A stretch of DNA of 64,000 nucleotides from Leptospira perdikensis. GTDB lineage: Bacteria; Spirochaetota; Leptospiria; Leptospirales; Leptospiraceae. Both the position numbers and the translations under genes were made by a program. Under the pieces are notes generated by a model. The model did not search any database and had not been told where the DNA came from. It saw nothing but the letters and a program-made list of their open reading frames with translations. The first letter of the stretch is position 1; every line of letters starts with the position of its first letter. Where the stretch lies: NCBI RefSeq assembly GCF_004769575.1, contig NZ_RQGA01000003.1, forward strand, positions 1,162,695 to 1,226,694, read 5' to 3'. Shown here piece after piece: positions 47,053-56,450 of this stretch.

Positions 47053-47787
47053 TTAAAATGGGGGAAGACGTTTGAAAATCCATTCGGGAATCATTCGTAT
47101 CACTCCCATAATGAAACGCCAAGGCCACCGAATATAAACTATATCCTTTTTGTTAAGGCCAGCTTTCACAATGAGTTCACCAGCAACTTCTGGTTGTAAG
47201 GTGAGCCAAGGAATGAGGTTGTGTCCCAAAGACATTTTTGTATACACAGGTCCCAGTTGGATGGTAGAGACATGGACACCTTTTGAAAACAAAAGAGACC
47301 TAAGTCCAGAAAGATAGGTGGTTAAACCTGCTTTGGCACTTCCATAAATATAATTCATCTGCCGACCACGGTCTCCGGCTACGGAGCTAATCGCAACGAT
47401 GGTCCCCTCTTGTCGTTTTTCCATATCTAAGGAAATGAGATTGATGAGTGATACCGCCCCTGTGAAATTCGTATGAATGGTTTTAAGGAGCTCTGTTTGT
47501 TCTATTCTGGCTTTTGTTTGGTCTTCGTAATAACCTGCCACAAAAAAAGCGATCGTTGGTTTTTCTTTTAAAGTCTGGTAGAATTTTGTATGGGAAGAAA
47601 AATCAGTGACATCCAATTCGTAAGTCTCAATTGAAATGGCATATTTGGATTTAAGTTTTGTTTTTATTTCATTTAATTTCTTTTGATCCCTGCCTGTTAA
47701 AGAAAGAGGAAATCCTCTTTTGGCTAAAGATTCTGCAATATGAATTCCAATATCGGAAGTGGCTCCAATGATTAAGGTATGTTTCAT
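47053..47787 (-). CDS. Short-chain dehydrogenase/reductase
   Basis: The 244-residue SDR protein has the Rossmann loop 'IIGATSDIGIHIAESLAKRG' (TGxxxGIG-like), 'AISSVAGDRGRQMNYIYGSA' with catalytic Ser, then YxxxK in 'YIYGSAKAGLTTYLSGLRS'. It should use NAD(P)H on an unknown alcohol or ketone. A C-terminal segment ('FIMGVIRMIPEWIFKRLPPF') is hydrophobic and may attach it to the membrane, as in DprE2-like SDRs. It lies 57 bp downstream of the MBL-fold gene. Confidence 0.88.
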   Translation of the reverse strand: MKHTLIIGATSDIGIHIAESLAKRGFPLSLTGRDQKKLNEIKTKLKSKYAISIETYELDVTDFSSHTKFYQTLKEKPTIAFFVAGYYEDQTKARIEQTELLKTIHTNFTGAVSLINLISLDMEKRQEGTIVAISSVAGDRGRQMNYIYGSAKAGLTTYLSGLRSLLFSKGVHVSTIQLGPVYTKMSLGHNLIPWLTLQPEVAGELIVKAGLNKKDIVYIRWPWRFIMGVIRMIPEWIFKRLPPF

Positions 47788-47844
47788 TGATTAAAACCCA
47801 GGTTAAAATTAGAATCTAACTATGGCAGAAAAACTCTTTCTTTG

Positions 47845-48876
47845 TCACTGAAAATTCCACCATCCATCCACACTTCCAGATCCCGTAAAAGAAAAACTCT
47901 CCCCAATTTTTGGAACTTGTAAATTGAGTTTTAATTCCTGTGATGCAACAAGCACTCGTTTGATGGGATCATTCCATGGATGAAGGGAAAGGATGAATTT
48001 TCCCCAATGAACCGGAACAAATGATTTTGCACCTATGGTTTTTGCTGCCAAAGCGGTTTCTTCAGGACGCATATGGATAAAAGGCCAATCATCACCATAT
48101 TGCCCACATTCTAAAAATGCTAAATCAAAAGGTCCGTATTTTTTTCCAATGGTTTCAAATACAGAGCCGTAACCTGAGTCACCACCCACAAATACTTTGT
48201 ATTCTCCAATCTTTAAAACATAGGAGCACCATAAACTTTTGTTCCTTAGTACACTTCGTCCGGAGAAATGTCTCGTAGGAGTGGCAGTGATGTTGAGATT
48301 TGAAACAATTTCTTTGGATTCAAACCAATCTAATTCTATGATTTTCGAAAGAGGGACTCCCCAGGAGAGAAGGTGAGCAGAAACACCTAACGGAACAACG
48401 ATGGTTTTTGTTTTTGGATGTAACTTAAGAATTGTTTCATAATCTAAGTGGTCGTAATGATCATGGGTGATGAGTAGAATGTCCAAATCGGGCATATCTT
48501 CTGGTAAATAAATATCCGTTCCTTCGAAAGATTGTACAGCAAAGGGAACTGGGGATGCATAACCAGAAAAAACTGGGTCTACCAAAATTTTTTTCCCTTC
48601 TGCAAGTAAAAGATAAGAGGAATGCCCAAACCAGATGTATTGAGGTTTCGTAGCATCAAGTTCTTTTAAATTGATTTTTGTGGATGGAACTGGGGAGGAG
48701 GGTCGAATGGAATTTGGTTTTTGCCAATATTTGATGGCCATTTTAAAATAAGAGCTGTTTGGTGCTAACATTTCTGTTGGTTCTAAGTTTTGGAAACTGC
48801 CAGATTGAAAGTGTTCTGACATAGAAATTCGTTTGAGAATGTCGCCGTGGGGAAGTTTGCCGAGAGTTGTAGCCAA
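47845..48876 (-). CDS. MBL-fold metal-dependent hydrolase (NAPE-PLD/UlaG-like)
   Basis: The 343-residue metallo-beta-lactamase-fold protein has 'YIWFGHSSYLLLAEGKKILV', the metal motif 'LITHDHYDHLD' (HxHxDH-like), later 'TPTRHFSGRS' and 'VFVGGDSGYGSVFE', and 'VPVHWGKFILSLHPW'. The overall layout is that of N-acyl phosphatidylethanolamine phospholipase D-like proteins, suggesting a phospholipid or related ester as substrate; this is a family inference. The start is 11 bp after the histidine kinase stop. Confidence 0.88.
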   Translation of the reverse strand: MATTLGKLPHGDILKRISMSEHFQSGSFQNLEPTEMLAPNSSYFKMAIKYWQKPNSIRPSSPVPSTKINLKELDATKPQYIWFGHSSYLLLAEGKKILVDPVFSGYASPVPFAVQSFEGTDIYLPEDMPDLDILLITHDHYDHLDYETILKLHPKTKTIVVPLGVSAHLLSWGVPLSKIIELDWFESKEIVSNLNITATPTRHFSGRSVLRNKSLWCSYVLKIGEYKVFVGGDSGYGSVFETIGKKYGPFDLAFLECGQYGDDWPFIHMRPEETALAAKTIGAKSFVPVHWGKFILSLHPWNDPIKRVLVASQELKLNLQVPKIGESFSFTGSGSVDGWWNFQ

Positions 48877-48887
48877 AATTGTAGTCC

Positions 48888-51311
48888 TTATCTATTGGAC
48901 GGTGACAAATCTCTTTTCGCCCATTTTCTAATCATGAAATCAAGGTCCCGTAAAAGAAGTGGCTTTGTCATAAAATCGTCCATACCGGCAGAAAGGCATC
49001 GGTGTTTTTCTTCTTCCATCACATTGGCAGTAAGGGCAATGATTACAGGTTGTTTGGCGATCGTTTTCGATTGGCGGATGCATTTAGCAACGGTGATTCC
49101 GTCCATATCGGGCATTTGAATGTCTACAAATAACAAATCGGGACTTTCTGAACGAACGATATCCAATGTTTTTTCTCCGTTTTCAGCCTGTAAGTTGGTA
49201 TAACCCAATTTTTTCAGAAAGAGACTAGAAACTTTCTGGCTGATCGGATCATCGTCAGCAACCAAAATCTTTAAAGGATATTTTTCGGCCAATGGAGAGT
49301 CAGAACTTCTTTTGGGAATGGTTTCTTTCGTATTAGAGTGTTGTTCGGATTCTGATGATTCGGGTCCAATTTGAGCAGTGAATTGAAATGTGAAATTAGA
49401 ACCTCGTCCGTATACACTTTGAACGGAAATAGAACCTCCCATCTCTTCGATTAACTTTTTTGTGATCGCAAGGCCGAGCCCTGTACCTATCGTTTTCTCT
49501 GTTAGATGAGAATGTACTTGTGAGAATGGTTGAAACAAAATTCCCATTCGATCATCTGGAATTCCAATACCGGTATCTTTTACGGATACTTTTAAGCGAA
49601 CCATATCTTTTTTTAATATGATGGTTTCAACTAGAACAGTAATGGAACCTTTTTCGGTAAATTTGACTGCGTTACTCAAAAGATTTGTTAAAACTTGTGC
49701 GAATCGTCTTTGGTCTGTTATCAGAAATGCAGGTGGAGGATTTAAAAAATCTAATTCAATTTTTAGTTTATTGGGATCCGTTTGTGTTTTGAAAATATTG
49801 ATAAAATCCTTCATGAATTTTTCAAGAGGGACTGGTTCTAAATGTAATTCAAATTGACCTGACTCCAATTTCGATAAATCCAAAATATCATTAATTAGTA
49901 ATAAAAGATTATCTCCACTAAATTGAATTAGGTTTAAGTATTCCTTTTGTTCTTCAGATAAATTGGTTTGTTGTAACAACTGAGCCATCCCTAAAACCCC
50001 ATTCATAGGAGTTCTGATTTCGTGGCTCATAGTAGAAAGAAATGTTGTTTTGAAATTTACTTTTGCTTCTGCACTTTCTTTTTCTTGTTTAAGTCTTTCT
50101 TTGTTTTTGAAATTTTCTATCATTCTGTCTGCAATGAATAGAGCTTGTGAAAGACCAAATACAAGAAATCCGTATTGCGCAAGATAGGCGGTCCCTTTTT
50201 TTGCAAACTCGGTGAGTATATCTAAAGAAAATAAAAACATAGTTGCAATCACTGAAAATAAAAACAGGCGACTTCCTGGTTTTTTTAATAAAACACCGTG
50301 AATGATAGGGTAAAGTAAACCAAAAAGAGCAAGAAGTGATAAAACTAAATGAAAAGCTAAAAATTTAGAAAAGGTTAGTAGATTAAGGGGTAAAGCAAAA
50401 AATAACAAAGATGCGACAAAAAAGTTTATTCGATAAACAAGTTTATATTTTTCTGAATTGTAGATTTCTTTTACATACAAAACAAAAGAAAGATAAACCA
50501 AAACAAAACTAATTCCATTGATTCGTACCATGGTTTCGTAAACTCCTAGAGGTAGGTAGTTGTAGATAAACCTAGTTTCGCCAATACTCAATAAACGCAT
50601 GGCAGCCAAAAAACAAACAGCTGCAAATAAGATGTGGGTTTTTTCATCTCTCCAGAAAATATATAAAACAAAATGGAAAAAAGCTAATGTAAGTAAAGAT
50701 GTTAAAACAAATATATCTCTTCCAATGGCTCCTAAATAAGATTTACTGATACCTGAATGTGTTCCTAGGGAATATGGAGTTGCCACTCCACAATTATGAT
50801 AGTGAAAACACGAAATTTTTAGAGAGAGTTGGATTTGATTGTTTTTTACATCAGGTAAAGCAACTGTTTGGATATTGAGATGAGGAATTTCGGAGGAGAA
50901 ACTTTCTCCAATGATTCCCGATTTGTATATTGTTTTTTCATCCACAAGGACTTCAAAGGCATTACGAGTCACTCCATTTTGGAGGTACAATGTTTTTGTA
51001 TTTTCAGGAACTAAGATGGTTAGGCTTAGGCGAGCAAATCCTGCGGGATATTTTTCGAATGCAGAATTGTTCCAATGTCCTGGAACAATAGTAAATTCTT
51101 TGTTCGGAGAATCATTTGTTGGATTCCAATCCTTCCAATCAATCCTCCACTCGCCATTGAGTGAGACATTCCCCATGGTTTCAAAGTTCCAATTTCGGAG
51201 ATCCAATACGGCTTTTTTCGCAAGAGGAATATGAGTATTGTTCTCAAGTTCACAACTACAGACACTGAGGATCAGTAAAATTGAAAGTAGAACTGGTTTT
51301 GGTATCCTCAT
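48888..51311 (-). CDS. Hybrid histidine kinase with 7TMR-DISM sensor and lipoprotein-like N-terminus
   Basis: The 807-residue protein begins with a lipobox-like signal ('LSILLILSVCSCELEN'). An external sensor follows (7TMR-DISMED2-like, about residues 30-185), then seven membrane segments (about 200-400), the HisKA box 'FLSTMSHEIRTPMNGVLGMA', an HATPase domain ('LLSNAVKFTEKG', 'DTGIGIPDDRMGILFQPFSQ', 'GTGLGLAITKKLIEEMGG') and a receiver ('KILVADDDPISQKV', 'LLFVDIQMPDMDG', 'MTKPLLLRDL') with the phosphorylatable Asp. No separate response regulator is adjacent. Confidence 0.93.
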   Translation of the reverse strand: MRIPKPVLLSILLILSVCSCELENNTHIPLAKKAVLDLRNWNFETMGNVSLNGEWRIDWKDWNPTNDSPNKEFTIVPGHWNNSAFEKYPAGFARLSLTILVPENTKTLYLQNGVTRNAFEVLVDEKTIYKSGIIGESFSSEIPHLNIQTVALPDVKNNQIQLSLKISCFHYHNCGVATPYSLGTHSGISKSYLGAIGRDIFVLTSLLTLAFFHFVLYIFWRDEKTHILFAAVCFLAAMRLLSIGETRFIYNYLPLGVYETMVRINGISFVLVYLSFVLYVKEIYNSEKYKLVYRINFFVASLLFFALPLNLLTFSKFLAFHLVLSLLALFGLLYPIIHGVLLKKPGSRLFLFSVIATMFLFSLDILTEFAKKGTAYLAQYGFLVFGLSQALFIADRMIENFKNKERLKQEKESAEAKVNFKTTFLSTMSHEIRTPMNGVLGMAQLLQQTNLSEEQKEYLNLIQFSGDNLLLLINDILDLSKLESGQFELHLEPVPLEKFMKDFINIFKTQTDPNKLKIELDFLNPPPAFLITDQRRFAQVLTNLLSNAVKFTEKGSITVLVETIILKKDMVRLKVSVKDTGIGIPDDRMGILFQPFSQVHSHLTEKTIGTGLGLAITKKLIEEMGGSISVQSVYGRGSNFTFQFTAQIGPESSESEQHSNTKETIPKRSSDSPLAEKYPLKILVADDDPISQKVSSLFLKKLGYTNLQAENGEKTLDIVRSESPDLLFVDIQMPDMDGITVAKCIRQSKTIAKQPVIIALTANVMEEEKHRCLSAGMDDFMTKPLLLRDLDFMIRKWAKRDLSPSNR

Positions 51312-51356
51312 CGCTTTCCTCTTATGAGACGAAAGAAACAGCTAATTCATAGAACT

Positions 51357-52292
51357 TTATTGAAAGGAAATCCACCGCCTTACATAGGCAAGAGTCCAAT
51401 CTAAAAAATTCGGTTTTCGTAGATATCCTAGTTTCAGAAGGGTTTCTTTATTTTGAAAGCCTTTTAGTTTATCAGGATTTACTAAATTAAAAATAGTATC
51501 AATTTTGTTTCCTTGACTAGTAAAAATTTGGACAACACTGGGGCCATCTTCGGAATACCCGATGAGAGCAGGAGAACCATTGGCATACCCAAAATAGATT
51601 TCTGTGGATTGAGCTGCCTTTGCGGTAGTCCTTGTCAGTAGGGATATGACCCTTTGTATTCCAGGAATCGGAATTCTCGCCGCATGCACTTTACCTCCAC
51701 CATCAGAAAAAGCAACCACATCCTCTTGTAATAATTGAGTAAGAGATTTTGTATCTTGGTTATAACAAGCAAAACTAAATTCCAACAATAATCTGGAATG
51801 AAGTTTTGGGTCTGGATCAAATTTTTTCTTTCGCGATTGGACCGCATTTCGAGCACGACTTAAAATTTGTCTGCAATTGTCAGCATTTTTCCCAACAATA
51901 TTTGAAATGGATTCATAATCAAAATCGAATAACTCTCGTAATATGAATACTGCTCTTTCTGTTGGGTTGAGTGTTTCTAAAATCACCAAAAAAGCAAAGT
52001 TAATCTTTTCATCATCTAAAACATCTGCCGTTTCTGGTATTGGTTCTGGTAAATAGGGTCCAATGTAGGATTCTTTTTTTCTAGATGCTTTTTTTAAAAG
52101 ATCGAAGGCAAGTCTTGCTGTTATACTTCCTAAATAAGATTTATGGTTTTGGATAGGGGATTTATCAAGGGAGAGCCATCGTAGATAACTCTCCTGAACA
52201 ATGTCTTCTGCATCCACATAACTCCCAGTAATTCGGTAAGCTATGGAAAAAAGATAATGTTTCCATTCTAGAAAAAATTCTAGGTCATTCAT
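51357..52292 (-). CDS. ECF41-type RNA polymerase sigma factor with fused SnoaL-like domain
   Basis: The 311-residue protein has sigma region 2 ('FSIAYRITGSYVDAEDIVQE', about residues 15-35), a linker 'YIGPYLPEPIPET' corresponding to the ECF41 WLPEP motif, region 4 ('YESISNIVGKNADNCRQILS') and a C-terminal SnoaL-like regulatory domain with 'FSDGGGKVHAAR' (DGGGK) and 'IFNLVNPDKLKGF' (NPDKL), both ECF41 hallmarks. In this family the C-terminal domain replaces an anti-sigma factor. It overlaps the upstream oxidoreductase gene by 4 bp, the usual ECF41 arrangement. Confidence 0.93.
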   Translation of the reverse strand: MNDLEFFLEWKHYLFSIAYRITGSYVDAEDIVQESYLRWLSLDKSPIQNHKSYLGSITARLAFDLLKKASRKKESYIGPYLPEPIPETADVLDDEKINFAFLVILETLNPTERAVFILRELFDFDYESISNIVGKNADNCRQILSRARNAVQSRKKKFDPDPKLHSRLLLEFSFACYNQDTKSLTQLLQEDVVAFSDGGGKVHAARIPIPGIQRVISLLTRTTAKAAQSTEIYFGYANGSPALIGYSEDGPSVVQIFTSQGNKIDTIFNLVNPDKLKGFQNKETLLKLGYLRKPNFLDWTLAYVRRWISFQ

Positions 52293-53470
52293 ACAAACAA
52301 ATCTCCAACCTTCATTGGATTTGAGGGAACTTTATTTCCACCAAGGATTGGATTTCCTTTGGGCCAAAAATAAAATCGGAAGGGAAGATGTTTTTCCATC
52401 AATAGAGAAAAAATTGTGAATCGATTGACAAGTTCTTTCACACGCGCCCCCCATTTCCCTTTGATAATGCATTCTTTCGGTTTGTCATCACCATGAGTTA
52501 ATTGGATCAGTCCATCTTCACGACCAAGCGATACACATCTACCAACAAATTGAAATGAAAAAGGATAAAGATTTTTTCCATTGATCCTATTGGCAAGATG
52601 GTCAGCAATATAAGATCCCATCGGTAAAGCAGTCACACAACCCATACGTAATATAGAATTTTCTAAATAGGCAGAATCGCCTGCAACAAAAACATCTGGA
52701 TGTTCGATAGACCGAAGGAATGGGTCCACAAAAATTTGATTTTTGTCATTGGTTTGAAACCCAGATTCTTTTAGAAGAGAAGAACTTTGAAAACCGGTAC
52801 AGTTGACTATACAGTCATAGGTTTGTTTGGTTTGGTTTTCAAATTCGATTTCATTCCCCTCAATTTTTTTAATCTGAGTTCTATCAAAGATTTTGATTTT
52901 ATTTTCTAACATATAAGTTTGAAAATATTCTTTGGCTTTTTTAGAAAATGAAGCACCAAGTTCATTACGATCTATAAGAGTGACCATCGACTGCGGAAAA
53001 AAATACTTCCATTCTGTGGCTAGTTCAAGCCCGGTTAACCCACCACCAATGATACAGAGATTTTGAATTATAGATTTTTCTTTTTGTTTTAGAAATTCTA
53101 AAACAGCATCTTTGGATTGAATCGAATTTTCTTTTGTTTGTATTTGTCGAATGTCAGAACTGCCCAGAGCAATGACAAGATAATCATAGTTTAAATTTTG
53201 GTTGTTAAATTCTACTTTGATTGATTTTTCATTGGGATAAATTCCAGTAACTTTTGTTTTTAAAAAGTTAACTCTTGTTCGGAGAAGGTTTTTGATTGGA
53301 ATTTCTTTTTTTTGCCCAACCGCTGCCGTTTCATGGTAGCGGATCCTTTCCTTAAATTCAGAGGATTCAGATATAAGGATAATTTCGGCATCTCTCACTT
53401 GTTTGTCTAAGCGGTTTGCAGCCATAATTCCGGCATAGCCCGCTCCTAAAATTAGTATTTTGGGTTTCAT
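52289..53470 (-). CDS. FAD-dependent NADH dehydrogenase-like oxidoreductase
   Basis: The 393-residue flavoprotein begins 'MKPKILILGAGYAGIMAANR' (FAD loop), has a second nucleotide loop 'NLCIIGGGLTGLELATEWKY' and a third flavin segment 'HPDVFVAGDSAYL', as in type II NADH dehydrogenases and related reductases. Electron acceptor unknown. I start it at 53468-53470 because AGGT is well placed; a longer start would sit on the promoter. The sigma factor gene follows with ATGA overlap, so this is its likely first target. Confidence 0.9.
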   Translation of the reverse strand: MKPKILILGAGYAGIMAANRLDKQVRDAEIILISESSEFKERIRYHETAAVGQKKEIPIKNLLRTRVNFLKTKVTGIYPNEKSIKVEFNNQNLNYDYLVIALGSSDIRQIQTKENSIQSKDAVLEFLKQKEKSIIQNLCIIGGGLTGLELATEWKYFFPQSMVTLIDRNELGASFSKKAKEYFQTYMLENKIKIFDRTQIKKIEGNEIEFENQTKQTYDCIVNCTGFQSSSLLKESGFQTNDKNQIFVDPFLRSIEHPDVFVAGDSAYLENSILRMGCVTALPMGSYIADHLANRINGKNLYPFSFQFVGRCVSLGREDGLIQLTHGDDKPKECIIKGKWGARVKELVNRFTIFSLLMEKHLPFRFYFWPKGNPILGGNKVPSNPMKVGDLFV

Positions 53471-53489
53471 TTTTTTACCTCGATACAAA

Positions 53490-53517
53490 GACGAAGTAGG
53501 CCATGAGCTTTGTGACA
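53490..53517 (-). promoter_or_regulatory. ECF41-type promoter of the oxidoreductase-sigma factor operon
   Basis: On the minus strand, TGTCACA (53517-53511) is followed by a 17-bp spacer and CGTC (53493-53490). This matches the reported ECF41 consensus (TGTCACA -35, CGTC -10). It ends 20 bp upstream of the ATG at 53470, leaving a short leader with an AGGT ribosome site. Autoregulation by the sigma factor is therefore likely. Confidence 0.8.
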
Positions 53518-53572
53518 GGGTTTTGAAAAAATTTCAGCTTGATTTAACACCTGATACTATTCAGGATCACTC

Positions 53573-54826
53573 ATGCAGAAAATGAATTGGAAATCTCATT
53601 TTATTTTTTTTGGAATTATATTATTTTTTCCCTTTTCCTTAGTTTATAGTGAAGGTTTTGATCGTGGTAATTTGATTTTTTATGGAAATGGTGCGTTTGG
53701 TATTGGAGAAAATTCGGGAACCTTGGAAAAAAAGGTCGAAAAAACCAATTTTCCTACTTTTCAGGCATTAAACTCTCCTTATGCGGATGCTGCATCTAGT
53801 TACGTAAATTATATTTTTTTGCAGAATGCCATTAAGAGGCATACTGAACTTTCGAGCCATGTTGGCGAGTTAGGATTTGAATACGGAATCTTTCGACATA
53901 TCGGTATTGGACTCTCTGTTTCGAACCAAACTATCACTGCTTCAAATTTTCGTACAGTTGATGAAAGGTTTATTATACTTTATTCTTTGTTAGCGTTAGA
54001 TTATGGCACACTATTGAATCGATTGAATCAAGGTGAAATTTATAATATAGCAACCCAAAGAAGGAGGGATGTTTTTAATTCTACTTCTGGGGACTTGAGT
54101 TTATTTTTCCATTTTCAGCCCAATGATCCGATAGATCCTTATATTCGAATTGGTGGTGGAGCCGGGTATGAACGATTGTTTGGAGGTGCCACCAATCGGG
54201 TATTTGGTGCTCTTGGTTTTAGATACCACTTAAATAATCGGTTTTTCGTAAACGCAGAATTAGAACATTCAAATGTTTATATGGTGAATTACGATGCACC
54301 AAATTCAGGACATAAAAATAAAGGAAACTTTGCAGAAACATTTTTGAAATTTGGTATGGGTGTTAGTTTTACACTGTCTGGTTCTAAAACAAAGGAACCT
54401 GAAAATAAAATGGAAACGGTGACGGATTCCGTTGGCTCCGAAATTCCAATCCAAACAAAGGATCCGGTGCCCGAGACAAAACTGGATCGTTTTGTGTTCC
54501 TCGCGAGTGAAATCTTTGATTTACCGACGAGTCATATCCATTTGGAGGGTAGAGCTCGTTTAGATGCGATTGCTCGTAGTTTGGAAAACGAGTATAAGGA
54601 CTTTGATGTTCTAGTTATTACTTATACAACACCTTTCAGAGAAGATGTTCCAGGAAATTACGAAAATTATGATCTTGGATTTGAACGGTCCCAAGCGATT
54701 TCTCGGGTTCTTCGGGAAAAGGGAGTCAACTCGAGAAGAATCATTGATTCTACACAAGGGTCCGCCATGTATACAGTAGACTCAAAAGAAAAAGTTGTGA
54801 TTGAACTTCGAAAAAAGAATAAATAG
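53573..54826 (+). CDS. Outer-membrane beta-barrel protein with OmpA-like C-terminal domain
   Basis: The 417-residue protein has a signal peptide (hydrophobic core residues about 12-25, cut near 'VYSEG'), a beta-barrel region of about 230 residues ('PYIRIGGGAGYERLFGGATN', 'FGALGFRYHLNNRFFVNAEL') and a C-terminal OmpA/MotB-like domain ('HLEGRARLDAIARSLENEYK', 'GFERSQAISRVLREKGVNSR'), somewhat diverged. Such proteins link the outer membrane to peptidoglycan. AGGA lies 8 nt before the ATG. It runs divergently from the ECF41 operon, sharing the short intergenic region. Confidence 0.82.
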   Translation: MQKMNWKSHFIFFGIILFFPFSLVYSEGFDRGNLIFYGNGAFGIGENSGTLEKKVEKTNFPTFQALNSPYADAASSYVNYIFLQNAIKRHTELSSHVGELGFEYGIFRHIGIGLSVSNQTITASNFRTVDERFIILYSLLALDYGTLLNRLNQGEIYNIATQRRRDVFNSTSGDLSLFFHFQPNDPIDPYIRIGGGAGYERLFGGATNRVFGALGFRYHLNNRFFVNAELEHSNVYMVNYDAPNSGHKNKGNFAETFLKFGMGVSFTLSGSKTKEPENKMETVTDSVGSEIPIQTKDPVPETKLDRFVFLASEIFDLPTSHIHLEGRARLDAIARSLENEYKDFDVLVITYTTPFREDVPGNYENYDLGFERSQAISRVLREKGVNSRRIIDSTQGSAMYTVDSKEKVVIELRKKNK

Positions 54827-54856
54827 TTTTTTCAAAGCCCAATCATTTTTACAAAT

Positions 54857-56380
54857 TTAAACTTTGGCGCTAACACTCACTCCTTGGTTTAGTTCCAAAA
54901 GTTGTTCTGTATTTCTCCGGCTTGTGATACAAATTTCTGGATTGTCTTTCATTGATTCACCAAAACTAGGAATCATTGTTTTTAATTTAGTTTTCCACTC
55001 AGGAGATTGCATTTCTTTTGGAAAACAATCCGCTAATACTTCCAACATTATGGAAACGGAAGTAGAGGCACCCGGGCTTGCACCAAGTAGGGCTGCAAGG
55101 GATCCATCTTTTGCTGACACAACTTCTGTTCCAAATTCTAAAACGCCACCTTCTTCTTCATCTTTTTTGATGACTTGAACTCTTTGTCCTGCCACTACCA
55201 ATTCCCAGTCTTCAGATTTTACTTCAGGAAAATATTCCTTAAGTGCTTCTATCCGGTCTTCATGCGATTGCATTGCTTGGCTGATTAGATATTTTGTTAA
55301 AGGAAGGTTGTGCATACCGGCGGATAACATAGGAAAAATATTATCAAATTCCAACGATTTCACTAAATCCAAATACGAACCCTTTTTTAAGAATTTAGTC
55401 GTAAAACCAGCATAAGGTCCAAATAATAATTCTTTTTTTCCTTCAATGATCCTTGTATCTAAATGAGGAACAGACATGGGAGGGGAACCTACATTTGCTT
55501 TGCCATATACTTTTGCAAAATGTTGTTTGATTACATCTCTATTGCGACAACGTAACCACTGTCCACTTACAGGGAATCCACCAAACCCAGCTGCTTCAGG
55601 GATGTCCGATTTTTCTAAAAGGGGAAGACTGCCTCCACCTGCACCAATAAATACAAATTTAGCTTCATGGTGTTCCTTTTCGTGGGTTTGAATATTATTT
55701 GAAGTTAGGTGCCAAAATCCATTATCACTTCGTTCTAAGTCTTTTACATCTTCAAAATAATGTACATGAACGTCTGGAAATGTTTCCAAATAACGGAACA
55801 TAGCTCTAGTGAGACTGCCAAAGTTAACGTCAGTTCCTAATTCCATTTTGGTTGCTGCGAGTGGTTCTGAATTGTCCCGACCTTTCATTACTAGTGGAAG
55901 CCATTCTGTTAGAGTTGATTCATCATCTGCAAAAACTAAATCTTTAAAGAGTTCATACTTCTTTAGGGCGTCAAAACGTTTGCGTAGAAAGGATACATTT
56001 TCTTCCCCCCAGACAAAACTGTAATGAGGAACTGAATGAATGAATTCATCTGCATCTATGATTCGTTTCGTACCAACAAGGTACCCCCAAAATTCTTTGG
56101 AAATTTCATACCATTCAGCAATTTGTAGAGCTTTTTTTGTTTGGATGGAACCGTCTTCATTTTCAATAGTATAGTTTAATTCGCAGAAAGCAGAGTGTCC
56201 GGTTCCCGCATTGTTCCAAGCATTGGAGCTTTCACGTGCTGCCGCATCCAATCTTTCCAATACAGTGATTGTTAGGTGGGGTGCTAGTTCTTTTAAAAGA
56301 ACTCCAAGAGTGGCACTCATAATTCCAGCACCAATGAGTATCACATCTGACTTTGTTCGAACTGTATCTTTTTCTTTCAT
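54857..56380 (-). CDS. mqo: Malate:quinone oxidoreductase
   Basis: The 507-residue peripheral membrane flavoprotein oxidises malate to oxaloacetate and passes electrons to quinone, replacing or supplementing malate dehydrogenase. Signatures are 'VILIGAGIMSATLGVLLKEL' (FAD loop), 'ESSNAWNNAGTGHSAFCELN', 'FVFIGAGGGSLPLLEKSDIP' and 'FPVSGQWLRCRN', with 'LLGASPGASTSVSIMLEVL' near the end. The length is typical. AAGG lies 6 nt before the ATG. Confidence 0.97.
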   Translation of the reverse strand: MKEKDTVRTKSDVILIGAGIMSATLGVLLKELAPHLTITVLERLDAAARESSNAWNNAGTGHSAFCELNYTIENEDGSIQTKKALQIAEWYEISKEFWGYLVGTKRIIDADEFIHSVPHYSFVWGEENVSFLRKRFDALKKYELFKDLVFADDESTLTEWLPLVMKGRDNSEPLAATKMELGTDVNFGSLTRAMFRYLETFPDVHVHYFEDVKDLERSDNGFWHLTSNNIQTHEKEHHEAKFVFIGAGGGSLPLLEKSDIPEAAGFGGFPVSGQWLRCRNRDVIKQHFAKVYGKANVGSPPMSVPHLDTRIIEGKKELLFGPYAGFTTKFLKKGSYLDLVKSLEFDNIFPMLSAGMHNLPLTKYLISQAMQSHEDRIEALKEYFPEVKSEDWELVVAGQRVQVIKKDEEEGGVLEFGTEVVSAKDGSLAALLGASPGASTSVSIMLEVLADCFPKEMQSPEWKTKLKTMIPSFGESMKDNPEICITSRRNTEQLLELNQGVSVSAKV

Positions 56381-56450
56381 CCTCTACCTTCCGTCTATTT
56401 ATCGGCAACTTTCGTGATTCCCATCCTGTCCAAAGACTAGGGTAACTTGA

